From assembly GCF_007828045.1 (NCBI RefSeq), contig NZ_VITN01000007.1, positions 213,972 to 277,971 on the forward strand: a DNA stretch of 64,000 nucleotides, written 5' to 3'. The DNA is from Nitrospirillum amazonense (lineage in GTDB: Bacteria > Pseudomonadota > Alphaproteobacteria > Azospirillales > Azospirillaceae). Position numbers and translations under genes: made by a program. Below, in pieces: positions 36,022-43,771 of this stretch; positions within the stretch are counted from its first letter, which is position 1; every line of letters starts with the position of its first letter. The notes below the pieces were generated by a model. That model did no database searches, was not told the DNA's origin, and worked only from the letters and a program-made list of their open reading frames with translations.

Positions 36022-39000
36022 ATGCCGACCTCACCTCCCACCCCGTCCGCGCCACAGCCCCCGTCCAAGGGGGGATTGCGTCTTCATGCCGGTGCCTTCG
36101 TCCGGCGGCTGCGGCTGGGCGAGCCCCGCCTGTGGTGGAATGTGCGGCGCAAGCGTTTCTGGGCCGTCCTTATCCTGGCGCTCTACACGCTGGTGGGTTT
36201 CTTCGCCCTTCCACCCCTGCTGCGGTGGCAGGTCGTGAAAGTCGCGCAATCCACCTTCCAGCGCCCGGCCGCCCTGGACAGGGTGCGCGTCAACCCCTAC
36301 GCCCTCAGCATCGAATTGAGCGGCTTCCGCCTGACGGAGGCGGACGGCGCCCCTCTGCTGGGTTTCGACCGGCTGTATGTCCGCCTGGCGCCCAGCGGCC
36401 TGTTGCGCTGGGCCTGGGGCATCAGCGACATCCAGCTGGATGGGCTGAAGACGACGCTGGTGCGGTATGGCGAGACCGACACCAACATTGGACGCCTGAT
36501 CCAGGCCGCCGCCTCTGGCGATGACCAGGCCAAGGCCGAAGCGCCCAGCCAGGGCCTGCCGCGCCTGCTGATCCATCACGTGACCATCACCAACGCGGAC
36601 GCCGACGTGACCGACCAAGTGCCGGGCACACCGTTCAAGACCAAGGTCGGCCCCGTCAGCATGGAGTTCAACGACCTCAGCACCCTGCCGGAACGCCAGG
36701 GGCAACAGCACCTGCAGGTGGGGCTGGAGGGCGGCGCCACCCTGGAATGGACGGGCACATCCGGCCTGAACCCCATCGTCTCCGCCGGCCATATGGCGGC
36801 GCGCGGGCCCTACATTCCCCTGGCGGCCCGCTATTTCGGCGACGTCTTCAAGGTCACCGTGCCGACCGGTACCCTGGCGGTTGACCTGGACTATCAGGTC
36901 AGCCGCCGCGCCGACGGTGCCTATGCCCTGGCGGTCAGCCATGCGGGTGTGGTGTTGCGCGACCTGGCGGTGCATGAGGCCGGGGTGGCGGCGCCTTTCC
37001 TGACCCTGCCGGAACTGCGCCTGGCCGGCGGGCGCCTGGCTTGGCCGGAACGGACCGCCGCCGCCGACAGCCTCAGCCTGGACGGCTTGACCGTGGCCGT
37101 GCGGCGCCAGGCGGACGGCCGCGTCGGTCCCATGCCCTGGCTGGTTGGGGATGGCGGTCCGGCGGCCGTGCCGACACCAAAGGGGGCCGACGCGCCGCCA
37201 TGGACCGCCACACTGGGCAAGGTCCAGGTGCGCAAGGCCAAGGCGGTGGTGGAGGATCAGGCGCTGCATGAACCGGCGCGGCTGGAGCTGACGCCCATCG
37301 ATCTCACCCTGGACAATCTCTCCAACCAGGCGGGCGCCGCATTCCCCTTCACCCTGGCGGCGGCGCTGTCCGGCGGGGGCCAGGTGACGGCGCAAGGCAA
37401 GGTCACGGCGCTGCCGGCCCTGCAGCTTGAGGCCACGGCCGCCCTGGCCGACCTGCCGGTCACCGCCGCCCAGCCCTATGTGCGCGAAAGCGCCCGGGTG
37501 GACATCAACGATGGCTATCTGTCGGCGGAGGGTGACATCACGATCACACCGCCTGAGGGCGGGACGCCCGGCGGCCTCACCGTGGTCGGCAAGGGCGAGG
37601 TGCGGTCGCTGGCGGTGGCGGAGCAGGGCGGCGGCATCCCGGTCGTCTCCTGGGATAGGTTGAGCATCGACCGCTTTGAATACAGCCAGGCGGCCAATGA
37701 TCTGCGCGTTTCCCAGGTCACCGTGGCGGCGCCCTATCTGCGCCTGCAGGTGGCGGCCAACCAGACCACCAACTTCAACCATCTGATGGTGCCACGGGCC
37801 AAGGCCGCCGCCGGGTCGGCCGCACAAGCTTCAGCACCGGCCCCGGCGGTCAGCGTGGGCCGGGTGGTGGTCGCCGCCGGCAAGGCCGACTACGGCGACG
37901 CCTCCCTGCCACTGCCGTTCTCGGCCCACATCACCAATCTGCAGGGGGAGGTGGCGGCGCTCAGTTCCAGCGCCACGGCGTCCTCGCGCCTGGCCCTGCG
38001 CGGCCAGGTGGGCGACTTCGGCCAGCTGACCATCGACGGCCGGCTCGTGCCCTTCGACCCCGGCCGCGATTCCAACGTCAACATGCTGTTCCGCAACGTC
38101 GAATTCCCCGACCTGTCGCCTTACACGGTGAAGTTTGCCGGCCGGCGCATCGACCGGGGGCGGCTGGACGTCGACTTGCACTACCTGGTCAAGGGCGGCG
38201 CGCTGAACGGCACCAACCGCGTCGTCATCCGCGATATCAAGCTGGGTGACCGGGTGGATGTGCCCGGCGCGCTGGACCTGCCCTTGGACCTCGCCATCGC
38301 CCTGCTGAAGGATGACGAGGGTAAGATCAACGTCGACCTGCCGGTCAGCGGCAACATCAACGACCCACGTTTCGACATCGGCAGCGTCATCCGCGCCGCC
38401 GCCGCCGACCTGCTGACCAATCTGGTCACCGCCCCCTTCCGCGCTCTGGCCGCGCTGTTCGACGGGGCGGACGCGGACAAGCTGGATCATATCGACTTCG
38501 CCCCCGGCCGGGCCGACCTTCCCCCGCCGGAGCAGGAGAAGATCATCCATCTGGCCCAGGCGCTGGGGGCCCGGCCGCAATTGGCCCTGGTGGTGCCCGG
38601 CGTCGTGGCGCCGGAGGCGGACAAGGCACAACTGCAGATGGACGCGCTGGACGCCCGCATGACCCGGGCCCTGGCCGACAACTATACCCTGGAAGGCCAG
38701 CGCCAGTTCCTGGAGGCGCAGTTCCGTGAGCGCCTGGGCGCCGACCAGCTGCCGCCGTTGCGTGATTCCTTCACCCGCGCGCCTCCCACCCGCACGCCCC
38801 CGACTGCCCCCGGCGGCAAGACCCCACCGGTCCCTGTGCTGGATGAGCCGGGCTATGTCACCGCCCTGCGCGATCGTGTCGCCAAAACCGAACCGGTGGC
38901 GGAACAAGCCTTGAAAGCCTTGGCACAGGCCCGGGCGACGGCGGTGGCCGGCGCCCTGAAGCAGCGGCTGCCCAACCTGGATCCCAAGCGGGTCAGCCTG

Positions 39001-39078
39001 CGCGGCGAAGTCCAGGCGAAGGTGGACAGGGAAGGGTTGATTCCCCTGAAGCTGGACGCGGCCAGCGCCGGCGACTAG
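36022..39078 (+). CDS. DUF748 / AsmA-like envelope protein
   Basis: A 1018-residue protein with one N-terminal transmembrane helix (FWAVLILALYTLVGFFALPP, ~47-66) and a long periplasmic body. The start of the body (NPYALSIELSGFRLTEADGA) and the late part (VDVPGALDLPLDLAIALLKD, then INVDLPVSGNINDPRFDIGS) match DUF748, a relative of AsmA. AsmA-like proteins are thought to bridge the envelope and move phospholipids. The C-terminal ~230 residues (HIDFAPGRADLPPPEQEKII onward) resemble an OmpA-like helical tail. Gene follows GH74 by 128 bases on the same strand. Confidence 0.82.
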   Translation: MPTSPPTPSAPQPPSKGGLRLHAGAFVRRLRLGEPRLWWNVRRKRFWAVLILALYTLVGFFALPPLLRWQVVKVAQSTFQRPAALDRVRVNPYALSIELSGFRLTEADGAPLLGFDRLYVRLAPSGLLRWAWGISDIQLDGLKTTLVRYGETDTNIGRLIQAAASGDDQAKAEAPSQGLPRLLIHHVTITNADADVTDQVPGTPFKTKVGPVSMEFNDLSTLPERQGQQHLQVGLEGGATLEWTGTSGLNPIVSAGHMAARGPYIPLAARYFGDVFKVTVPTGTLAVDLDYQVSRRADGAYALAVSHAGVVLRDLAVHEAGVAAPFLTLPELRLAGGRLAWPERTAAADSLSLDGLTVAVRRQADGRVGPMPWLVGDGGPAAVPTPKGADAPPWTATLGKVQVRKAKAVVEDQALHEPARLELTPIDLTLDNLSNQAGAAFPFTLAAALSGGGQVTAQGKVTALPALQLEATAALADLPVTAAQPYVRESARVDINDGYLSAEGDITITPPEGGTPGGLTVVGKGEVRSLAVAEQGGGIPVVSWDRLSIDRFEYSQAANDLRVSQVTVAAPYLRLQVAANQTTNFNHLMVPRAKAAAGSAAQASAPAPAVSVGRVVVAAGKADYGDASLPLPFSAHITNLQGEVAALSSSATASSRLALRGQVGDFGQLTIDGRLVPFDPGRDSNVNMLFRNVEFPDLSPYTVKFAGRRIDRGRLDVDLHYLVKGGALNGTNRVVIRDIKLGDRVDVPGALDLPLDLAIALLKDDEGKINVDLPVSGNINDPRFDIGSVIRAAAADLLTNLVTAPFRALAALFDGADADKLDHIDFAPGRADLPPPEQEKIIHLAQALGARPQLALVVPGVVAPEADKAQLQMDALDARMTRALADNYTLEGQRQFLEAQFRERLGADQLPPLRDSFTRAPPTRTPPTAPGGKTPPVPVLDEPGYVTALRDRVAKTEPVAEQALKALAQARATAVAGALKQRLPNLDPKRVSLRGEVQAKVDREGLIPLKLDAASAGD

Positions 39079-39090
39079 GCCGTTGCGGCT

Positions 39091-39768
39091 TCACAGCTCC
39101 GTCCATTCGCGCATCAGGTTGGCGTAGATGCGGGCCAGGGCGTCGAATTGCGCGCTCTTGCCTTCCAGGCTGTGCAGGTGGGTGCGGGCCTGGCCCAGGT
39201 CATGCAGCATGGACCGATGTTCCGGCCGGCGGATCATGCTTTGCAGCCAGCCCACGGCGGCCATGCGGGTACCCCGGGTCACCTTGGCCACGCGGTGGAT
39301 GGCGCCGGACGGGTAGGCGACCAGCGACCCCGCCGCCGGCTTGAACCCCTGTTCGTGCCCGCCCTGGTCGATGACCAGTTCCCCGCCGTCATAGGACGCG
39401 GGGTCGCACAGGAACAGGGTGAAAGAGATGTCGGCGCGGATGGGCCCCCGGTCCGGCGTGTTGATCACCGGCATGTCGTTGTGGGCGCCGTACTCCATGC
39501 CCTCGTCATAGCGGTTGAAGGCCAGCGGCGCCATCAGCAGGGGGAACAGCGCGCGGCGAAAATCCTCACAGCGCTCGATACCACGCACCACCGTGCGGAA
39601 GGCGCCGTCATAGCCCGGCATTCCCGCCTGCAATTGCAGGTTCTTCTTCACCTGCCGGATTTGCTCCCCCGCCGTGGCGGCGCCGTCGGCGAAGGGCGTG
39701 CCGCGCAGGCCCACCAGCAACTGGCTGACTTCCTGGGGGCTCAGGACATTCGGGAAAATGGTGATCAT
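39091..39768 (-). CDS. Fe(II)/2-oxoglutarate dioxygenase, PiuC/PKHD type
   Basis: A 225-residue PKHD-type hydroxylase. The iron triad is visible as YGAHNDMPV (His, Asp) and AIHRVAKVTRGTR (His), with the 2-oxoglutarate-binding Arg in the last stretch. Length and the N-terminus (MITIFPNVLSPQEVSQLLVG) match PiuC/YbiX, usually found next to TonB siderophore receptors. Here no receptor is adjacent; the nearest is the broken one at 47881. It is convergent with the DUF748 gene. Confidence 0.87.
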   Translation of the reverse strand: MITIFPNVLSPQEVSQLLVGLRGTPFADGAATAGEQIRQVKKNLQLQAGMPGYDGAFRTVVRGIERCEDFRRALFPLLMAPLAFNRYDEGMEYGAHNDMPVINTPDRGPIRADISFTLFLCDPASYDGGELVIDQGGHEQGFKPAAGSLVAYPSGAIHRVAKVTRGTRMAAVGWLQSMIRRPEHRSMLHDLGQARTHLHSLEGKSAQFDALARIYANLMREWTEL

Positions 39769-39895
39769 GGGCCCGCGGCGTCCCTGCGTTCGTCTTCTTG
39801 AGGCCGGTCACCTTGCCCGTTGGCTCGGGGACTGGCAACCGGGCAGTGGGGCTGGCCAGAGCCGCAACGCAGGAACGCCGGGGACGGGCGACTAT

Positions 39896-41422
39896 TCAAA
39901 CGGCCGGGGTGGCGGGCACCGGCGCCCTGGGCGCGATCGCCCCCTCCGCCGCCAGCTCCACCACGCAGCCGGGGTTGTTGTCGCCCACCCGCGGCGCCAT
40001 GCCGTGCAGGCGGGCGATGGCGGCCACCAGGCTGAGGCCCAGGCCCGTGCCCTCCAGGTGGCGGGTGCGGTCGGAGCGATAGAAGCGGGAGAAGACCAGG
40101 TCGCGCTCGTGCGCCGCGATGCCGGGGCCGTTGTCGGCCACGCGGATGACGGTGGCGCCGTCACCCTCACGCGGACCCAGCGCCAGGGTGACCCGGCCGC
40201 CCGGGGGCGTGAACTTCAGGGCGTTGTCCACCAGATTGCCCACCGCTTCCATCAGCAGGTCGCGGTCGGCGAACATCGGCGGCACGGGCGCGATATCGAC
40301 GGTGAACGCGATGTCCTTGGTTTCGGCGATGGGCTGGTACAACTCCTCGATCAGCAGGATGACCTCGGCCGGATCCAGGGTGGTGAAGCCGCGCTGGCGC
40401 TTGCTGTTCTCCAGCTCGCGGATGCGCAGCAGGGCGGTGATGATGGCCAGCGCCTGGTCCAGGCCGCCGATGGCCTTGCCCACCGTCTCCCGCGTCTCCT
40501 CCGGCCCCATGTCGCCCTTCAGGGTGCGTTCCAGGCGGGCGCGAACACGGGTCAAGGGGGTGCGCAAGTCATGCGCGATCTCATCGCCCGTGGCCTTGAT
40601 CTCGCCCAGCAGGCGTTCCGTCTCATCCAGGATGCCGTTGAATAGCAGGGACAGGCGGTCCAGCTCGTCCCGGGGCCCTACGCCGGCGATGGGCAGGCGC
40701 TCATGCACCTCTCCGCCCATGATGCGCTCGGCGGCGCGGTGTACCTCCTTCAGGCGCTGCTGGGTGCGCCAGGCCAGGAACATGCCGGCGCCCAGCGCCA
40801 AGCCCATGGCCGGGATGGCGCCCATGGTCAGGGCATGCATCACCACTTCGCGCAACACGACCATGTATTGGCCGTTGCGGCCGATCACCAGGATGTTGCC
40901 GTTGGCGATGCGCAGGGCCGCCAGGCGTACGTCGATGGCACCCATGGCCGGAAGATCGGTGCGCGCGGCGCTCACCACGTGGACCTTGCCGTCGATGGGA
41001 AGGCCGGGCGGCACCCCTTCCAGGTTGCCGGCGATGCGATTGCCGTTGGGTGCGAACAGGGCGGCATAGCCCACGCGGTGGAAGTCGCCCGTCACGTGGG
41101 TGTTGATCAGGGCCAGGATGGCGTCCTGGTCCTCGCTGGCCAGGGTGCGCGCGTCCTCGGTGATCAGGGCATCGATGCGATTGGTCTCAAACACCGTGGC
41201 CCGCCAGTAGATGAAGGCGAACAACAGCAGGGACGATCCGGCGAAGAAGCAGGCGAACACCGTGGCCAGCCGGAAACTGGTGGTGCGGGCTATCTCGTAC
41301 CAGCGGTCATGGGAAGGTGGTGCCGGGGCGCGCCGGCTGGCTGGCCGCGCCGTGAGGCGCGCGAGCCAAGTCGCCGGATGGCGGCGCCCGGCACTTGCGC
41401 AAGGCGGCATTTCAGCGGTCAC
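39896..41422 (-). CDS. Sensor histidine kinase (second two-component system)
   Basis: A 508-residue kinase with a ~45-residue cytoplasmic N-terminus, helix 1 (LATVFACFFAGSSLLLFAFI), a periplasmic sensor of ~120 residues, helix 2 (GAIPAMGLALGAGMFLAW), HAMP, H-box HDLRTPLTRVRARLERTL, and HATPase motifs NLVDNALKF, DNGPGIAA and GTGLGLSL. It is collinear with the kinase at 17367-18770 and many blocks agree. The start is a GTG 18 bases after the regulator stop; an ATG four codons later is possible. Ligand unknown. Confidence 0.88.
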   Translation of the reverse strand: MTAEMPPCASAGRRHPATWLARLTARPASRRAPAPPSHDRWYEIARTTSFRLATVFACFFAGSSLLLFAFIYWRATVFETNRIDALITEDARTLASEDQDAILALINTHVTGDFHRVGYAALFAPNGNRIAGNLEGVPPGLPIDGKVHVVSAARTDLPAMGAIDVRLAALRIANGNILVIGRNGQYMVVLREVVMHALTMGAIPAMGLALGAGMFLAWRTQQRLKEVHRAAERIMGGEVHERLPIAGVGPRDELDRLSLLFNGILDETERLLGEIKATGDEIAHDLRTPLTRVRARLERTLKGDMGPEETRETVGKAIGGLDQALAIITALLRIRELENSKRQRGFTTLDPAEVILLIEELYQPIAETKDIAFTVDIAPVPPMFADRDLLMEAVGNLVDNALKFTPPGGRVTLALGPREGDGATVIRVADNGPGIAAHERDLVFSRFYRSDRTRHLEGTGLGLSLVAAIARLHGMAPRVGDNNPGCVVELAAEGAIAPRAPVPATPAV

Positions 41423-41440
41423 GATCGAATACCGCCGATA

Positions 41441-42178
41441 TCACTGAGGTTCACGAAGAACGAAGCCCACGTTGCGGATGTTGTAGATCATGGGGAAGTC
41501 GCCGGGCGCGTCCACCTTGCGCCGCAGCTTGCCGATGTGGACGTCCACCAGGTTGGTCTGGGGCGAGAAGCGGTAGTTCCACACGTCTTCCAGCAGCATG
41601 GCGCGGGTGATGACCTGGGCGGGGTGGCGCATCAGGTACTCCAGCAGCTTGAACTCGCGCGGCAGCAGTTCCACCGGACGGCCGTCGCGGTTGGCCTCGC
41701 GGCTGATGAGGTCCAGCTCCAGCGGGCCCACGCGCAGGCGGGTGGTGCGCGGCTCCGCCGGCCGCCGCAGCAAGGCCTCCACCCGGGCGGACAGTTCCGA
41801 CAGCACGAAGGGCTTGGTCAGGTAATCGTCGCCACCGGCCTTCAGCCCGCGCACGCGTTCGTCCACGTCGTTCAACGCGCTCAGGAACAGCACGGGCACG
41901 GGCACGTCTTCCGCCCGCAGCTGGCTGATGATGGACAGGCCGTCCACCTCCGGCAGCATGCGGTCCAGGATCAGCAGGTCGTACTTGAGGTCGTACTTGC
42001 CTTCGCGCGCCCGTTCCAGGCCCACGCGGCCGTTGTCGGCGTGGCTGATCATATACCCGCGGTCGGCCATATCGCGGATGATCTCATCGGCGGTTTCCCG
42101 ATCATCCTCAATCAGCAGGATGTGAGCTTTGGAAGTCACGGGGGGCCATCCCTGATCGTCGAATGTGTCGATATCCAT
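41441..42178 (-). CDS. OmpR-family response regulator (second system)
   Basis: A 245-residue regulator. The receiver has IEDD, phosphoacceptor Asp in LLILDRMLPEVDG and Lys in DDYLTKPFVL; the winged helix contains VELLPREFKLLEYLMRHPAQ and VVDVHIGKLRRK-like LVDVHIGKLRRKVD. The DNA-binding half is close to that of the regulator at 16679-17380, so the two may share or compete for sites. A short duplication, KYDLKYDLLILD, sits in the receiver. The native start may be a GTG (VTSKAHILLIEDD) 14 codons in. Confidence 0.9.
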   Translation of the reverse strand: MDIDTFDDQGWPPVTSKAHILLIEDDRETADEIIRDMADRGYMISHADNGRVGLERAREGKYDLKYDLLILDRMLPEVDGLSIISQLRAEDVPVPVLFLSALNDVDERVRGLKAGGDDYLTKPFVLSELSARVEALLRRPAEPRTTRLRVGPLELDLISREANRDGRPVELLPREFKLLEYLMRHPAQVITRAMLLEDVWNYRFSPQTNLVDVHIGKLRRKVDAPGDFPMIYNIRNVGFVLREPQ

Positions 42179-42741
42179 CCGCCGGTTCCGTCATCAGCCG
42201 TTACGCCAATACCCTGGGCGCGTGCGCATCCAAGGCGAAGGCCAGACCATCCGCCAAGGGCGTGCCGGTGGCAACCACCAAACAGGGCGAACGCGGCGAT
42301 ACCGCTGGGGCGGGAAACGGACGACGGCGGTCCCCTGGCGGGGACGTTGCCGCCGCAACTTTCGGCTCGTTTGATTAACGTCGCCAATTAAAAAGGGCGA
42401 ATGATTTTTAAAAAAAATTATAATTTTGGCTATGCGAGCGCTGTGATAACGCATTACCCGGTGAAAGTCCGGGATGTGATCTAATGCCGCAATATATCAT
42501 GATATTTAGTTGTGAAAAACCCCACAAATCCATCGCGGAAATTTTTAAAATTCCGATATGGTGCGACCGATATGGTTACTGTCAGCGTAAGTTTGCCAAG
42601 GCAATGCTTGGTAAGCTGATTGACTCATCTATTAAAAACATAAAATCAGTTTTAATAAATAAACTAAGCTTTAGTTGTCGCGTGAGTCCGTGACGATAAC
42701 ATTCAACCCATCAGTCATTCACTTGACGGTTGGAGTGGAAG
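42179..42741. other. AT-rich intergenic region with structured element
   Basis: Sharply AT-rich from 42380 to 42700, unlike the surroundings. At 42451-42487 GCATTA/TAATGC encloses CCCGG-TGAAAGT-CCGGG, a two-tier hairpin. At 42494-42505 lies a perfect palindrome ATATCATGATAT. A 69-codon frame (42484-42693) has no recognisable content. The promoter of the small secreted protein operon must lie here. Confidence 0.45.
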
Positions 42742-43146
42742 ATGCAGCGTATACTGAAGAATGCTAAAGTACAGCAGGCCGGACTAGCCCTGCTGGTATG
42801 GGCTGGGGTGGCGGCTTGCGCCCATGCCGCGACGGTTCCCGCCACCCAGGTGGACACTGTGAAGCGCGTGTGTCGCGACACCATGGGCCTGACGGCGCCC
42901 AACACCGACTACGTCGCCTGTGTGGACAGCTTGACCGGATCGCTGGCCGAAGCCGCCACGAACCGGGCGGAGGCTTCCGCCAACCTGGCCGGCCAGTCGG
43001 CGTGCAGCCAGAAGGGCCTGACCCCGGATACGCCGGACTACGCCATGTGCGTGCTGAACTATCGCGACAAGGTCCTGGGCAACGCCACCCATGTCGCCGC
43101 CTATCACTCCACCCAAAACCCGATCGACATCGCCGGGGGGAACTGA
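42742..43146 (+). CDS. Small exported protein with two C-x-GLTP-x-C motifs
   Basis: A 134-residue protein of unknown function. A signal peptide (QQAGLALLVWAGVAACAHAA) is followed by two copies of a cysteine motif: CRDTMGLTAPNTDYVACV and CSQKGLTPDTPDYAMCVLNY. Each is Cys-x3-Gly-Leu-Thr, a Thr-x-x-Tyr turn and a second Cys-Val about 13 residues later, suggesting paired disulphides in the periplasm. GGAG lies upstream of the ATG at 42742. The next gene, three bases on, carries the same motif once. Confidence 0.75.
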   Translation: MQRILKNAKVQQAGLALLVWAGVAACAHAATVPATQVDTVKRVCRDTMGLTAPNTDYVACVDSLTGSLAEAATNRAEASANLAGQSACSQKGLTPDTPDYAMCVLNYRDKVLGNATHVAAYHSTQNPIDIAGGN

Positions 43147-43149
43147 CCC

Positions 43150-43398
43150 ATGACCATCGCCATCAGCCGCCGCCTGATCAAGGCCCATTGGGCCGCCATC
43201 CTGGCTGCCGCCACCCTCGTCGCCGGTATCGGCGGCAGCCTGGCCGCCTGCGCCGGCCCCTCCTTCGCCACCCAGCGGCTGGCGCAAGAGAACCGCGCCT
43301 GCGCCGAGGTCGGCTTCACCCCGGGCACGGGGGAACATGCCCGCTGCGTCGACAACCTTGACGCCGCCATGACCCAGACCCTGGTGCCCATCAACTAA
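43150..43398 (+). CDS. Small lipoprotein-like protein with the same cysteine motif
   Basis: An 82-residue protein. The hydrophobic N-terminus ends in GGSLAACAG, a plausible lipobox (Cys34). The body has one copy of the paired-cysteine motif, CAEVGFTPGTGEHARCVDNL. It is clearly in operon with the preceding gene and belongs to the same family. The function is unknown. Confidence 0.72.
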   Translation: MTIAISRRLIKAHWAAILAAATLVAGIGGSLAACAGPSFATQRLAQENRACAEVGFTPGTGEHARCVDNLDAAMTQTLVPIN

Positions 43399-43423
43399 GG
43401 CGCTTCCCGCCATCGCCCGCCAT

Positions 43424-43460
43424 CGACGGATCCCCGTCCCGCCTGTCTGGGGATCCGTCG
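43424..43460 (+). terminator. 12-bp perfect hairpin after the small-protein operon
   Basis: CGACGGATCCCC (43424-43435) and GGGGATCCGTCG (43449-43460) pair perfectly around a 13-base loop, 25 bases past the stop. No T-run follows, so termination would be imperfect, or the hairpin may protect the transcript's 3' end. Confidence 0.5.
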
Positions 43461-43771
43461 TACGGCCCGGGTGGCCCCCGCAAAACCACCCAGGGCCTGT
43501 CGGCCCGCCCCGCTGCCGGTTGCATCCCCCAGAAAACCCGGCGGTGGGGCGCGGTCTTCAGCTAGTAATATAGCAGTATATCGTGATGTATATTGGCATA
43601 TTGCCGTGCATGCGGCCGAACATCTCTCATCGGATCTTAAAAATGAATTTAGTTATCTAAAAGATCCTTTAGTCGACCGCCACATTTCTTCAATCGACAA
43701 CTGCTTTAAAGGGCCATCGCGCCTGTCCGGGTGCGGATAAGAAGCTAATCAGTTGATGGGAGTGGACAGTA
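43461..43771. other. Porin upstream region
   Basis: About 310 bases with an AT-rich core (43561-43680). It carries the palindrome-like ATATCGTGATGT at 43578-43589, one half of which matches the site at 42494. A 90-codon frame through here looks non-coding. GGAG is present just before the porin ATG. Confidence 0.4.

Noticed and set aside
42451..42487. Group II intron or cobalamin-riboswitch fragment (GGTGAAAGTCC)
   Set aside because: Only the short loop resembles those RNAs. No domain V, B12 box or reverse transcriptase is present.
42484..42693. A 69-codon frame in the AT-rich region
   Set aside because: Composition-driven, with no ribosome site; it starts inside the hairpin element.
43471..43740. 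A 90-codon frame before the porin
   Set aside because: The first part is proline/arginine-rich shadow and the rest AT-rich intergenic DNA. No family resemblance.
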